DNA of 35,000 nucleotides from Halisarca cf. caerulea. Taxonomy: Eukaryota > Porifera > Demospongiae > Chondrillida > Halisarcidae. The notes under the pieces were generated by a model. The model ran no database searches, was not told where the DNA came from, and saw only the letters and a list, made by a program, of their open reading frames with translations. The DNA is taken from the NCBI GenBank assembly GCA_963170055.1, contig CAUJGJ010000318.1, forward strand, positions 595,281 through 630,280. The letters run 5' to 3'. Below, one piece after another: positions 1 to 11,465 of the stretch (its first letter is position 1; every line of letters starts with the position of its first letter). A program made the translations under genes and the position numbers.

Positions 1-597
1 AATTTGTGAACAGAATTAATTATAATGTGTGAAATGTGTGTAATTGGGTCAATGCATGTATAAGTGTGTAAAGCTGGATCAATGAAGGATGGTGCAAGGT
101 GTGATGGTGTGTTTAAGTGGGTGACGATGGGTAAAATGTGCATAAGAATGACGTGTTATGGCTGCGTACAACGATTCGAGATTAATATGATATAAGATTA
201 TTCTTCTAATCTCTTTATCAAACTAAGCTAAAGGTAACCAGAAAGGGTCCAGAGGTCTCATCTTTTGCCAGTGAGCTCCTAATGTTAACGAGAAATACCA
301 ACAAAGAACTACCAACATTCTAAAACACGAGAAATTCTTTAAGCGAATCCTGTAAAATTATACCTTCTCCAGATTATTTTTGGATAGTCTGAAATGGCTA
401 CGTGCAAGTTGGTGTATATAATGAGGGCATGCACAAAGCAAGGCATTTCATGATTGGCAACTTTAGCACATTTTGGTTGCATGCTCAGTTTTGAAGCTGG
501 ATACACAGATGTCAGTAAAGTAAATGCATAAAGTTTTAGTTCTTTTATCCATCTTGCATACAAGATGAGCTTTTCTTTAATACTTGACACTATTGCA
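1..597. other. AT-rich non-coding stretch
   Basis: I see no gene, RNA or clear repeat structure here. The reading frames that run out of the adjacent GT array are artefacts of the simple repeat. The left part has scattered TGTG-rich words but no regular period. Confidence 0.5.
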
Positions 598-616
598 TGT
601 GTGTGTGTGCGCGCGC

Positions 617-647
<31 letters not shown>

Positions 648-683
648 TGTGTGCATGTGTGCTTGTGTGTGTGTGTGTGTGTT

Positions 684-720
<37 letters not shown>

Positions 721-763
721 TTGTGTGTGTGTGTGTGTGTGACTGTGTTTGTGTATGTGTGTT

Positions 764-821
<58 letters not shown>

Positions 822-897
822 CGTGTGTGTGTGCGTGTGTGTGTGTGTGTGTGCATACATGTGTTCGCACGCATGCGTATGTGTGTGCATGTTTGTG
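598..897. repeat. Interrupted (GT)n microsatellite
   Basis: About 300 bases of TG dinucleotide repeat, broken by GC, TT, TA and GA variants. It begins with a short CGCGCG run near 610. The long Cys-Val and Thr-His frames on both strands are translations of this repeat and not genes. Alternating purine-pyrimidine tracts of this kind can adopt Z-DNA. Confidence 0.95.
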
Positions 898-946
898 TAT
901 TATTATTACCCACATATAAATGACAAGTTTGTCGCTATATAGCTTG

Positions 947-1330
947 TCACAAGGTTGCACCAAGCTTCTACAAGCTTGTTAGAGGTTGTAGTTGGTTGGG
1001 ACAAGCTTATTGATACTTTTACATAACCTGTAAGAATTGTTTGACAAGCTTGTGACAATTTTGTAAAGGATCTGCAGACAAGCCTGCGCATGTGACAATT
1101 TTGTAGTCAACCTCACAAGATTATGACAATTTTGTAGTGGACCTGACAAGCTTGTGTAGTCGACCTGACAATTAGATTATGACGGGACCTGACAAGCTTG
1201 TGACAACCTTGTAGTGGACCTGCCAAGCAAGCTTATCATAACCTTTTAATAGGTCTGACAAACTTGTGACAACCTTCAAGAGATGACAATTTAATTTGTA
1301 ACTCGTGGCAAACTTGTAGCAAGCTTCAAT
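947..1330. repeat. Degenerate minisatellite, unit about 30-40 bp
   Basis: The words ACAAGCTTGTGACAA and TTTTGTAGTGGACCT recur about eight times with substitutions and length changes. Copies of the core are visible near 1043, 1096, 1125, 1147, 1190 and 1256. The unit contains the palindrome ACAAGCTTGT. A shortened part of the array recurs at 4275-4375 as part of the duplicated block. Confidence 0.75.
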
Positions 1331-2275
1331 AATGATATTTTATTAATTAAATAGTTACTAATAAGCATCTGTATATAGACGTGTACACACACAATCTTGC
1401 TTGTGCTTTTGAAGTGCACCTTGACAAGCATTATATTGCATGTATATTTTATTGCATACTTATACAATTTGGGAAATCGATTTGAACTGAGGCACTGTAC
1501 ACAGGTTATTTATTTCAGCCCTCGGGTATAAAGGTAAAATGGCCATTGCGACACTTGACCAAATTTCATAGTATCTTATATGCCTCCAATACGAATAAAC
1601 TTATACAAATTTTGTATGTGCACACCCCAAATCCCAAGCAGCTGTGGGCTGATATAAATATATTGTGGTAGCAACATGCAGTTCACATGCAAATTAAATT
1701 GTATTATACTGCACAATAATTTTTATTATTATACCTTAAGGGTACAATTAAATGTTAGCGGGCACTAATTAAACTTTTTTTCAGTGGCAAATATATGATA
1801 TTGAGCGGGTATTATTTTAGCGATTTCTGTATCAATTTTGTAGTTAGTGATTTTGGAGATGTTACCTCCTTTTCCATTTCATTTCTGAATCACCATTTCT
1901 AATCTTTATATGCAGTATTATACTGTAGCAATCGAAAGGTATAGAAACGAAACACTGAGATCACAAAACTTTAGGTATGTACATAAGGTTAGAAGAATGG
2001 ATCTTGTTGGCGTACACCTTGTCAATGAAGAAATTGTTATCGCTTTTTGGTGAATTTAAATCAAAAATGATTAAAACAAACATGTTACAATCCAATGATA
2101 CTTTTCAACTTTATATGTACTTGGATCACTGGTTACCGTTAATTTCGCTGACTTTGCATAGATTATACTATTGTCGAAGCCGCCATTTTCTCAGGCTCCC
2201 ATGCAATGCAAAGTACATCCATATAAATTGCACAATACAAAATTCGCAATTACATTTTTTATTACACTTTTGCTA
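1078..2275. repeat. Duplicated non-coding block, copy A
   Basis: This block matches 4272-5285 in the same orientation along almost its whole length. It starts at the minisatellite word around 1090, runs through the TTTTGAAGTGCACCTTGACAAG segment near 1410 and the CATGCAGTTCACATGC segment near 1676, and ends near 2270. The two copies flank the first glycosyltransferase-like paralogue. The 131-codon plus-strand frame at 1977-2372 is not kept in the other copy, which argues against coding. Confidence 0.8.
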
Positions 2276-2406
2276 TACTGAATCATGTCTGGCAACATTG
2301 TACCAATTTATACATACAAACTATACTATGATATGTCTACACGCATACACTGTGTATCAAGCTTGTATATGATATCATATGTATGATGAAGGATAATATA
2401 TGTATG

Positions 2407-3550
2407 TCATGAGTGATCACAGACCAAAAGCTTCGATGGTGGAGAGGTGGCACTTTTTCCCATGATATTTATTCGTTCATGACTGGTACGAACACCGGAA
2501 CAATGGAAGTGATAGGTTTTCAGAACAATACATGGATTTAGCAAGCAGTAGTTCAGCTTTGTCTGAAATGCCCACATTAATCTGTTCTCACTTCCAGGAG
2601 ACCCGAGTTGATAATTCAGTTCATCCAATACATCATTGGGAATGGGTTCATGCAGAATGAAAACAAATGCGTCATGTGATCCATAATATGGTAAACTGCA
2701 CAGAGCCCCTCCTTCAGTACAGTTACTAACTGGTGCATGATGCCTTGTCAAGGCATACATTATTCTTTGCTCAGTCATGGTTGTATAGTTTAGTCTATCA
2801 AACCCACTTCCAAGGTAAATATCACCATTTGAAACTACGACAATTTTGTTCGTCAAGTGGTCACTGACATATTGGAAGACTTCCTTCATTGTTGGTGGTC
2901 TACCATTATCGTAAATGCTAACCTTATCGTCTCCAACACCTTCCTTCCTCAAGGCTTTCTCTAAAAGAGTCTTGTTTGCTGCAATGACATGCATGCTGGT
3001 CACTAGTGGATGTTGTAAGTTCTTCCGCAAAACATACATTTCTTCCTTTACTCTGTCATTTATCTTGGGGATAGCCTCTTTTTGAGAAGTCAAAGTAATG
3101 CTGTGATGGTATGTCACAAAATGTAAGCCATGGTTTGATGGAAAAGTAGCTGTTAACTGGTTATTGTGTATCTTAGACTCGACTGTAGCTACTGTTGGCT
3201 GATCATCCTGTTCCTTAATTTTCAGCAAACTCCAATCCTTACGCATGGTAATTTCTTCCTTTAAACTCATGTAACTTGGATCTAGCCCCTTTCTGTGAAG
3301 GCCAATTTTTACTATGGTGGTCTGCTGTAAACTTCAAGTGGCCATGATTTGGGGGGGCTGCATTGATGGGGACTGTAACTGTTAACTGGTTATGGTGCTC
3401 GTTGAACAGAAACAAACTCACCACTATGACAACAATAACTGCAATTATACCAAACAATCTGATGGCTTTTACCTCAACTAGAGGTTTGGTCATCTTTCCT
3501 GTGGATTTCACTTGTTTAATGCACACGAATAAACATTGCACCAAAAGCAC
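2407..3550 (-). pseudogene. Type II membrane glycosyltransferase-like paralogue 1, frameshifted
   Basis: The 287-codon downstream frame (2407-3270) carries the family core: an SNGDIYLGSGFDRLN segment, GSHDAFVFI, LGSPGSENRLMWAF, and a terminal NPC...YHFHCSGVR motif. The upstream frame (3239-3550) supplies a short cytoplasmic tail and one hydrophobic anchor (IIAVIVVIVVSLFLF). The two are one reading register apart, so the anchor is cut from the core near 3265. The luminal stem is also duplicated: a decayed first copy (HNQLTV...HHSKNWPSQKG) precedes an intact second copy (NNQLTA...HHSITLTSQKE). Known: SNSDIY/GDIY-type motifs with a final H-x-H occur in predicted GT-A-like proteins. Inferred: a Golgi or ER transferase. 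The donor and acceptor are unknown. Alternatively an unrecognised intron removes the duplicated segment. The true start may be the Met at about 3493. Confidence 0.6.
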
Positions 3551-4271
3551 ACAGTGGACTGGTAGCCGGTATATACACCTGTTGCATGCACATCTCTATG
3601 GGTTCACAAATTGGTGTACTTTCATTATTTGATTAGTCGAATTGAATCTTAATCGCAGATATGTTATGTCCAAAAACAGAGAGGATTGTTCATGACATTG
3701 TACAGAACGATTGTTTTCATAGCAATTACTTTGTTTACATTAGAAGGAATTTCATACAATGGTCACAGGAAATCGCAGACTAAACACCTTGAACAAAAGT
3801 TTGATCAGATGAAAGCATTCCCAAGGCTTCTTCCATTGCTAATTTTGTTGATCTACCTCATAGACAAATTGGCTCATAGAAAAAAGCTAACTCAGCGACT
3901 TTTCTAAAAGTAAACACTCGCAGGCTGGTTTGGTAAGACATAATACACCACATGACTGCATGTGATATTCAACCAAGAAGGAAGATGACTCCACAACAAT
4001 ATTTCAATCGAACTTCCGGTTGTGGAAGTTATAGGTTTTAGTATCGAAACTTTCAGAGATTGTTCCTAAAGGACCAAACCCTCAGAATCGAAAAATGAAT
4101 CTTCGTGAGTTGTTTCATTCGTTTTATGTCCGGCGATTTGTGGCCGGACAGGTGTATTTCTTTTGGATAACCTTGGATATTGAAGTCGTGAAACGGAGCA
4201 GCGATTTCCATTTTTCAATGTAGTAAGTTTATTCTTTGTTCTACATTTTGAACCTATTTTTGTGTGCAAAA
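3551..4271. other. Intergenic, no feature recognised
   Basis: This holds the upstream region of paralogue 1. A 73-codon plus-strand frame at 3686-3907 has two hydrophobic runs but no recognisable homology, and I do not call it a gene. Confidence 0.4.
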
Positions 4272-4557
4272 CCAAGCCTGTGACAATTTTGTAGTCAACC
4301 TGCCAAGCTTATCATAACCTTTTAATAGGTCTGACCTTCAAGAGATGACTAAATAAATTTGTAACTTGTGGCAAACTTGTATTGGGCTACATTAATAATA
4401 GTATATTAATTTTATATTTCTAGTCAGCATCTGCAAATAGATTGCAATATGGCAGCTTGTGATCAAAATTTCTATTCATGCATAAATGATCATGAATTAT
4501 TATAATTACCCTCCCCCTCCACACACATGCATGCACGCACGCACGCACACACACATA

Positions 4558-4594
<37 letters not shown>

Positions 4595-5285
4595 ACACAC
4601 AATCTTAACTGTTTGTGCTTTTGAAGTGCACCTTGACAAGCATTGTATTGCATGTATAATTTAATATTGCATAATATTTATACAAATAGGGAAACTGACG
4701 CACTGTAGGAACATGCAGTTCACATGCAAATTAAATTGTATTATACTGCACAATTATTATACCTTAAGGGTACAAATGTTAGCGGGTACTAATTGAACAT
4801 TTTTCAGTGGCCAATATTGAACGGATATTATTTTAGCGAATTTTGTATCAAATCTGTAGTTAGCGATTTTGGAAATGTTACCTCCTTTTCCATGCAATTC
4901 ATTTCTAAATAACCATTTCTAATCTTTATGTACGGTACTATACTGTTGCAATCGAAAGGTGTAGAAACGAATCACTGAGAACACAAAACTTAAGCTTGTA
5001 GATACGGTTAGAAGAATGGATCTTGTCGATGTGCAGCTTGTCAATGAAGAAATTGTTATTGCTTTTTGGTGAATTTAAATCGAAAATGATTAAAACGAAC
5101 ATGTTAAAATCCAATGATTCTTTATAACTTGATATGTACTTGGATCACTGGTTGCCATTAATTTCACTGACTTTGCGTAGATTTTACTATTGTAGGAGCC
5201 ACCATTTTCTCCCTTGCAATGCACAGTACATCCATACAAATATATATTGTACAATACAAAATTAGCGGGTACATTTATTATCGGG
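4272..5285. repeat. Duplicated non-coding block, copy B
   Basis: Second copy of the block at 1078-2275. It has a shortened minisatellite, a long CA array inserted at 4515-4602 where copy A has only ACACACACA, and numerous point differences. Part of it is overlapped by a candidate transposon with inverted ends (4762-5383). Confidence 0.8.
4515..4602. repeat. (CA)n microsatellite
   Basis: Begins as (CATG)/(CACG) repeats and continues as CA dinucleotides with two CATA interruptions. Copy A of the duplicated block has only a few CA units at the equivalent place (about 1385), so the array expanded after or independently of the duplication. Confidence 0.9.
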
Positions 5286-5383
5286 TATAATAATTATTGC
5301 TAGCGGCCACTTAAGGTAGCAAATTTTAGGCTCCTCACTAATTTTGCTAAAGTTAGTACCCGCTAACATTTGGAGCCTTAAGG
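4762..5383. mobile_element. Candidate non-autonomous DNA transposon with 31-bp inverted ends
   Basis: The left end reads CCTTAAGGGTACAAATGTTA and continues GCGGGTACTAA. The right end is the same sequence inverted, with two mismatches (5353-5383). TA flanks both ends (4760-4761 and 5384-5385), as expected for a TA target duplication of the Tc1/mariner kind. No transposase is present. Copy A of the duplicated block has the left end near 1735 but not the right one. Confidence 0.55.
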
Positions 5384-5385
5384 TA

Positions 5386-6060
5386 AATATAATTATACAG
5401 AATGGCAATTAATCCGGCAGTATTTCCTCATCAATATAATATGCACACTATGTAAGAATACTGCGTAATATTTGTGAAATTGTATAACAGTTTAGTTAGG
5501 TTTGTTAGTTAGGGTTAGGCTTGGGACTAGATTGTGTAATTTTCGCCGGTTCAAGATCCACTGGGATAATTGTTGTCTGCATAAGATATGGCATTGCATG
5601 GAATGGAACATAAATCCATGCACCTTAATTAACATTGTGTAAATTCATGCGATGTACACATAAAACACAATAACCTGTATAATCATGAGTATACAATGAA
5701 TGAGACACACAAACATATTATACGAACTTTATGTCAATAGAACTACTGTTCTAAAACTTTTCCATATTATTGTTAACAAAAGGTCAGACAAAATAATTCT
5801 CGGCCTCTAATAGCAAGCAATATATGGAGTATATTCTCCACAGGAACCACTTGGAGATGGTTTGGGTCACTGGAGTAAAAAACGTCACAAGGCAGAACAT
5901 GTTGACACAAATGGATGATTTACTATTAATATGCTACTATGTACTATTATTATGATTACGTGCATTCAATTCCAGCCGTACAATGATTTTTCCCAAGTAG
6001 CTGCATAGTTGCAGTTCATTACCGCACAAGACAAACTTTTCTTCACTACTTTGTATTATT
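5386..6060. other. AT-rich intergenic, nothing recognised
   Basis: No open frame of interest. There is a short TTAGTTAGGGTTAGG word near 5505, which is not an array. Confidence 0.4.
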
Positions 6061-6061
6061 A

Positions 6062-6123
6062 GGGGCTGCCGCAGGCAGCCCCTATATTGTTTTCATTTGG
6101 ACTTCCGGTGTGTAACGCTCGTC

Positions 6124-6194
<71 letters not shown>

Positions 6195-6432
6195 TATATA
6201 ATATGGATTTGAAGAAAAGTCTTATGATAGAGAATTTATATACTAGTAATAGAGAAGTATAAATTTATACAGGAATGAGTTACAGGAATTGTTTTAAAAA
6301 CAATTGCCAAATATGGCAATTGTTTTCAAAACAATCGTCCAGTTACAATAAACAGTATGTTCAATGAATGTTCAGCTGTGCACTTACACTCCAATGCTTT
6401 GCAAGTGATTTGAGTGCATGGGGCGGCAGCCC
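6062..6432. mobile_element. Repeat element with GC-rich inverted ends
   Basis: The left end GGGGCTGCCGC (6062-6072) is repeated in inverse at 6422-6432. The left end itself is a perfect 10-bp hairpin (AGGGGCTGCC, GCA loop, GGCAGCCCCT). The interior holds a pure AT array (6126-6187) and a 22-bp palindrome with one mismatch and an AATA loop (6288-6335). The GC-rich ends contrast with the AT-rich surroundings. No coding capacity. The class is unknown. Confidence 0.5.
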
Positions 6433-6473
6433 CCACGAGTTTTTAACTCGAATTACTTGTTTTTATCTCAATT

Positions 6474-6939
<466 letters not shown>

Positions 6940-7114
6940 ATAATATACTAATGTAATGGGAGGCACATAGGGTTAAGCAGGACTAGTTTTAATTATAGTA
7001 TTTTATCTCCTAATTCACTCATTCAGGCAGTGGTTATTTGGCACATGCATGACATTAAACATTGAAATATTTACACCCCATTATTGTGCAGTACATCTTT
7101 AAGTTGATTCCTAA

Positions 7115-7345
7115 GGCCCCATTTACATGTATCCGGATACCCTTGTAAACGTATACTTTTGAAGACGTTTACACAGACTATTTACACGAAAACGCCGAAA
7201 ATGTATAGCAAATGTAGATACTTCATAAACGGATACCTAAGTGGATACTCTATAAACGCATACATCGATCGTTTTCGTATACAAGTTGCAAACGCATTGA
7301 AAAGTATACGTTTATAAAGGTATCCAGATACGTGTAAATGGGGCC
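7115..7345. mobile_element. Harbinger-like MITE, 231 bp
   Basis: The ends are long inverted repeats beginning GGCCCCATTTACA, followed by GTATCCGGATAC on the left and its inverse on the right. TAA flanks both sides (7112-7114 and 7346-7348). A 3-bp TWA target duplication is characteristic of PIF/Harbinger elements. The interior has no coding capacity and repeats GTATAC/GGATAC words, so the whole element can fold back. Mobilisation would need a transposase from elsewhere. Confidence 0.8.
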
Positions 7346-7746
7346 TAAGTATATCGTATACATTTGATGCTCTGGAACTTGTATTAATATTATTGGAAAA
7401 AAGAAGGTATTTTCACACTTCCTAATTGGTAGGTAGGTATTGATTGGTAGTACTAGTGCGCAGAGAGTATGACCAATAGTGAAGACACAATAGCCTCATC
7501 ACTTCTGCCAGAAGTGGAATCCATCTGGAAAGGTGAAGGTGGAATGGCCGTGCTACAGACAGACACACAGAGCATCAAACTCATTATGTCCCTAATGCAA
7601 AGGGAGACGAATATTTGGAGGAAATTATTATGGTATCACACTCCATACTGTTGTATAATACTTGTGTGTTAATTTGATTATTAAACATTCATAGTGAAAT
7701 ATAGTATAATAGTCTTATCCACACATTCAAAAATATCAACGTTACT

Positions 7747-7752
7747 TTTATT
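7747..7752 (-). terminator. Candidate polyadenylation signal of the DUF288 gene
   Basis: AATAAA on the minus strand, about 95 nt past the distal stop of the DUF288 frame. It is the first such hexamer after that stop. In AT-rich DNA this can occur by chance. Confidence 0.4.
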
Positions 7753-7844
7753 CTAGTTATTATAATTACTGGTTCAGCTACAGTTATTAAGAAATGCATC
7801 ATAACTTAGTAAAGGTGTATTCATCATACTACCAAGGTTTGAAA

Positions 7845-10766
7845 TCATGCCTCTTGGAGGTTATTCACACCGTAGAGCTGTTTTATTGCTTCATTATAGT
7901 CTTTGGGGAAAGTACTGCCCTCTCTGGTTTTATCAATCCGGTCTGCAGCTGTACATAAGCTGTACTGTAAGTTCAGCAATCTGCGCTTGTTTTCAATCAC
8001 CATTTTAGCATGAATGTCATTGAAGTCCATTTTACTCAAAACCTCATCAAGCTGTTCGTAGTTGTCAAAATAGGTAACATGAGGCCAATGATTAAAGTCG
8101 GCAAACTGCAGCCAGTAAGATTCTGCTTCCTGATCATTTGCAGCATAGACGTTAGGGCTGTAAGGATGCAGGCTTGTAGGATGTGGTTTACCCACTTCTT
8201 TATCTTTGGGGCAGTAAAACCCTCCATGCGTTACTCTGTCCCCTCCAAATCCTTTGAATACTGTTCAATAAAACTTTATTGATGGGACGATCATTGGAAT
8301 GTTGAGTGCATAAAGTTCGCAAACTTTGTACGACATGACAGCATAAGCTACATATATGACTGCTCGGTGTTTGACCAAATCCGACAATGCATAATGTGGA
8401 TATAAACGGCGGACATGTACCACCTTGAACTTCTTCATGGCATGGCTCATTTCTTTGGCAACAGCGTTTTCATCCATGGAGCGTCCTCCAAACATGATTA
8501 TCTCCTCTCTGGTTGGCAAATAGAGGTTACCAGCTGTGTAGACACCACATGAACTATACAATGGAAGGGGTTTTAGTCCTGTGTAGTGGCGAAGGTACTC
8601 CTTATCGTACTGGCTTCCAGCACCAAGAACAAGCTTGCTCATTGCAGTCAACTTGTATAGAATCTGATGGTCGTTGAGTCTATCAAATGAACCAGGAGTA
8701 CACATCCACACATTGTACCGGTGAGCTGGGCCGAGGATAATTGTCTTGCTGAAGGGTAGCCACATCTCACAAATGCATGCAGGAAAAAAACAGAAGAAAG
8801 CATCTGCTGTGGCTACTATTTCGACGTTTTTGGAAAATTCAAAATTTTTGCGTATCATATCTTCATTAATCATGTTGAAGTTTTTAGGCTGCTCATTTAT
8901 TAAGCTTTTTAGCATATTGGGAATGATTTGGTCCAAACTTGGAGAAATATTATCATACATGCTAATGCCCTCCAGTTCAAAAGCATGTGGGTGCTGATTG
9001 CTGACATACTTATCATTTATTACAATAGCTGACTGACCAACACTTCCCAAAACCGTAGGAATGTCAATATGAGTGCCGGTATGACGATCGCCTGTCACTA
9101 TCTTCAAAGATGGAGCAGACTTGCAGTAAGACTGGACAAATTCCTCAGTAAAAGTTTCCTCACCATTGACCTCGGTTACTGTGTGGTTTGATGGAGTTGG
9201 AAACGATGGAACTGACACACTACTTTGTTCTCCCTTTATTAGAGGGAACTTGTATCCAACATCAACAAGGAATTGTAACCAGAGTTGAACCAGTTTTACA
9301 TCTTCCTCGGCAATGTAGTCTCTCTCGTACAATGCTATCCACAGTTCTTCTGTTCTCTCCACAATGGTTTGACTACTACTCTTCCATTGTCCAAGGAATT
9401 TTATTAGTTCCTTGCCTTTCAAGTATAAGTCATTTTCACCAGCGAGATCATTGGTAGAACTGTGTCCATTACGATCCTGTACAACCAAAGGGCGAGCGGC
9501 AAATCCCAATTTAAGCCCTACATCCCAAAACAAACGCTGAGTAAAGTAGCTACGCCAGATGTCGGAAACACGACTATTTACCGCTACAGGCAGGAGCAAA
9601 CCAAAGAAACTAGATGAGAAATGAAGTGTAGCCTGAGCGTTATAAGGAGTCATAACACCAGATGGGACAAGAAGGTGCCTTTTTTCTTGATTCCTCTTGA
9701 ACCAGAAAGGAATTGGCTGTGTGAATCGAAATATTGCATCAACATCTGGTTGGTAATCTGCCAAAGATTGTAGGACACCAATCTCAGAGCAATCAATGAT
9801 CACTTTCTCTAGGGTTGTGTTGAAGCTGCTGGCTACTTTGATGTCATCCAGGGGTAACCCACGAGGCCATGATGGCAAATAGGGGGCACCTAAAGCAGGA
9901 TAAGGATTGTAGGTAGGCCAATTGTGACCTTTGGGGAGCAGCACCTCCATGTGGTCATCAGCACAGTTGCCTTTGTTGGGAAGAGAAGCATCCAGTGAAG
10001 GGGCACCAGGCGGAGCTGCACCACTCATCCAGAATTTCAACATGTTATCTTTGTCGAAGTCCCATATCACTTCTGCTCCATGCTGGATAGCATACACATA
10101 TCCAACATTCTTACGTCCAAAATGATTCCATGGAAGAGCATCAACAAGAGGAACTTTCATGGCTTTCTGTTCTTCAGGAGAGAGGTAGACAACAGCACCA
10201 TTACCTTCTCCCTCAGTCCAACGGGTATCATAGGTCTTCATACTCTTCTCATCAGCAACAACAACCAAACACCATCCTTCAAGGCGTACTTGACGTCTTA
10301 TTGCTTCAGATGGTTCAACGATTGTTGTAACAACAGCCCATTTCGTGCAATTAAGATTGTTTGTGTTTTCTGCAGGACTTGGAGGTGGTTGCAGTTCGAA
10401 ACTTGAGAATTGCCTTTTACCTCTAAATGTGTTAGTGATGATGCCAGAGAATCCCTGTCCAGTAGCTTGACTCTCTTGATCAAAATACTGAATTGGTGCC
10501 GAAAAGAATCCGTTGTATTTTTCAGGACAGGACATTTCTCCTAGTTGATTTTTCTGCTGCATGGAAAAGTCAGTAGATTCTTTCTGAGGGCAATCTACAT
10601 TAGGGCGGTCTTCTGGCAGAGATTCTGATGGTTTCAATCTAATATAAGGCTTCTCTGGGTAGTACATGGAATACCCCACAATGGTGACAGCCATCACTGA
10701 TAATGATATAACCAAGTATGAAATTTTCTTGTTATATTTAATAAGTCTCCTCAATTTGACAAGCAT
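7845..10766 (-). CDS. DUF288 (STELLO-like) putative glycosyltransferase with one in-frame TGA
   Basis: Type II membrane protein: short basic cytoplasmic tail, then an anchor at residues 17-35. The DUF288 region follows, with TKWAVVTTIV at 141-150, LEGWCLVVVADEK at 162-174, FGRKNVGYVYAIQHGAEVIW at 216-235, the acidic DFDKDN at 236-241 (possible metal/nucleotide-sugar site), NPYPALG with WPRGLPL at 287-306, and SDIWRSYFTQRLFWDVG at 401-417. A second, metazoan-type half continues to residue 833. A TGA at 8265-8267 interrupts the frame. After it, 139 codons stay open in the same frame to the TAA-region stop at 7845, ending QLYGVNNLQEA. Known: the plant STELLO proteins of this family are Golgi proteins that act with cellulose synthase; animal members are uncharacterised. 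No intron is visible. The TGA may be a nonsense mutation, a base error, readthrough or recoding. I see no convincing SECIS element in the 3' region by eye. Confidence 0.88.
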
Positions 10767-10930
10767 TTCCTTGCTGTATATTTTAAGATTCTCTCACCAG
10801 CACTTTGGAATCCTATGAAGTGGATAGAAAGCAAGTGAGGACAGCATAACATATATATAATACATTATACACACACATATATATATATACATATAATATA
10901 TATATATATACTAATAGAGCCATATTATAT
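10767..10930. promoter_or_regulatory. Upstream region of the DUF288 gene
   Basis: This holds the 5' flank, with several TATA-like runs (10850-10915) that are also TA microsatellite. A specific promoter cannot be assigned from sequence alone. Confidence 0.25.
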
Positions 10931-11025
10931 AGATTGCCCTCAGAAAGAATCTATTGGCTTTTCCATGCAGTAGAAAAATCAACTAGGAGAAATGTCCTGT
11001 CCTGAAAAATACAACGGATTCTTTT
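10931..11025 (+). repeat. Inverted 95-bp copy of DUF288 coding sequence
   Basis: This segment is the reverse complement of 10502-10596, the part of the DUF288 gene encoding about residues 57-88 (CPQKES...NGFF), with three mismatches in 95 bases. One mismatch turns a Gln codon into a stop in this copy. It sits head-to-head with the gene across its upstream region and directly abuts a truncated MITE at 11027. Confidence 0.9.
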
Positions 11026-11026
11026 A

Positions 11027-11430
11027 GTCACATGCCACCAAGTCTGGATTTCCCACTGTTCTCATAACATTTCAGCAAAATTCGTAAACAATGCTTGTTT
11101 TGATGCCATTTCTCACCAGTTTCATTGGATCCATGCACAATTGAACCAGATTTGCCTAAATCTCCAGACAACCAAAACATGTTGATGCCCAATTCGACCT
11201 ATTTCAGCCATACTTGTCCTTTGATGCATAAATAACAATTACTTGGAGGCTACAAGTGTGTGAAATAGTTACAAATTGTTGTTGTTGTTAGAGAATTAGA
11301 GGTAACAAATTTGGAGCCTTTAATAGGAAGGGTGCAGTAGAAGCTGAGCTTGAATTGTTTACTGTTTAGATCAGCTGTGGTTCCGGAAACCCTTCAAAAA
11401 TAATTGGACAGTTTAAAAAATAACCTGTTA
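11027..11430. mobile_element. AACAGG-family MITE, left end missing
   Basis: Diverged copy of the element found whole at 12321-12767 and 20189-20638. Matching starts at GTCACATGCCACC and ends at the right terminus ATAACCTGTTA. The left terminal repeat is lost where it meets the inverted DUF288 copy. It is more diverged than the other two copies, so it is probably older. Confidence 0.85.
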
Positions 11431-11465
11431 GAAAGTGAAGTCATCCAACATCCGACCCATTACCA

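Noticed and set aside
339..963. Long Thr-His and Cys-Val reading frames in the GT arrays (also at 6418-6966 and 34066-34684)
   Set aside because: They are translations of dinucleotide repeats, open in several frames on both strands.
1977..2372. 131-codon plus-strand frame
   Set aside because: The duplicated block at about 5000-5250 has stops in the same frame, and there are no recognisable motifs.
5500..5525. Telomere-like TTAGTTAGGGTTAGG
   Set aside because: Less than two units; not an array.
7469..7672. 67-codon frame starting MTNSEDTIASSLLPEVESIW
   Set aside because: The composition is protein-like and an AAAGGTGAAG donor-like site is present, but with no homology or partner exon I could not support a gene.
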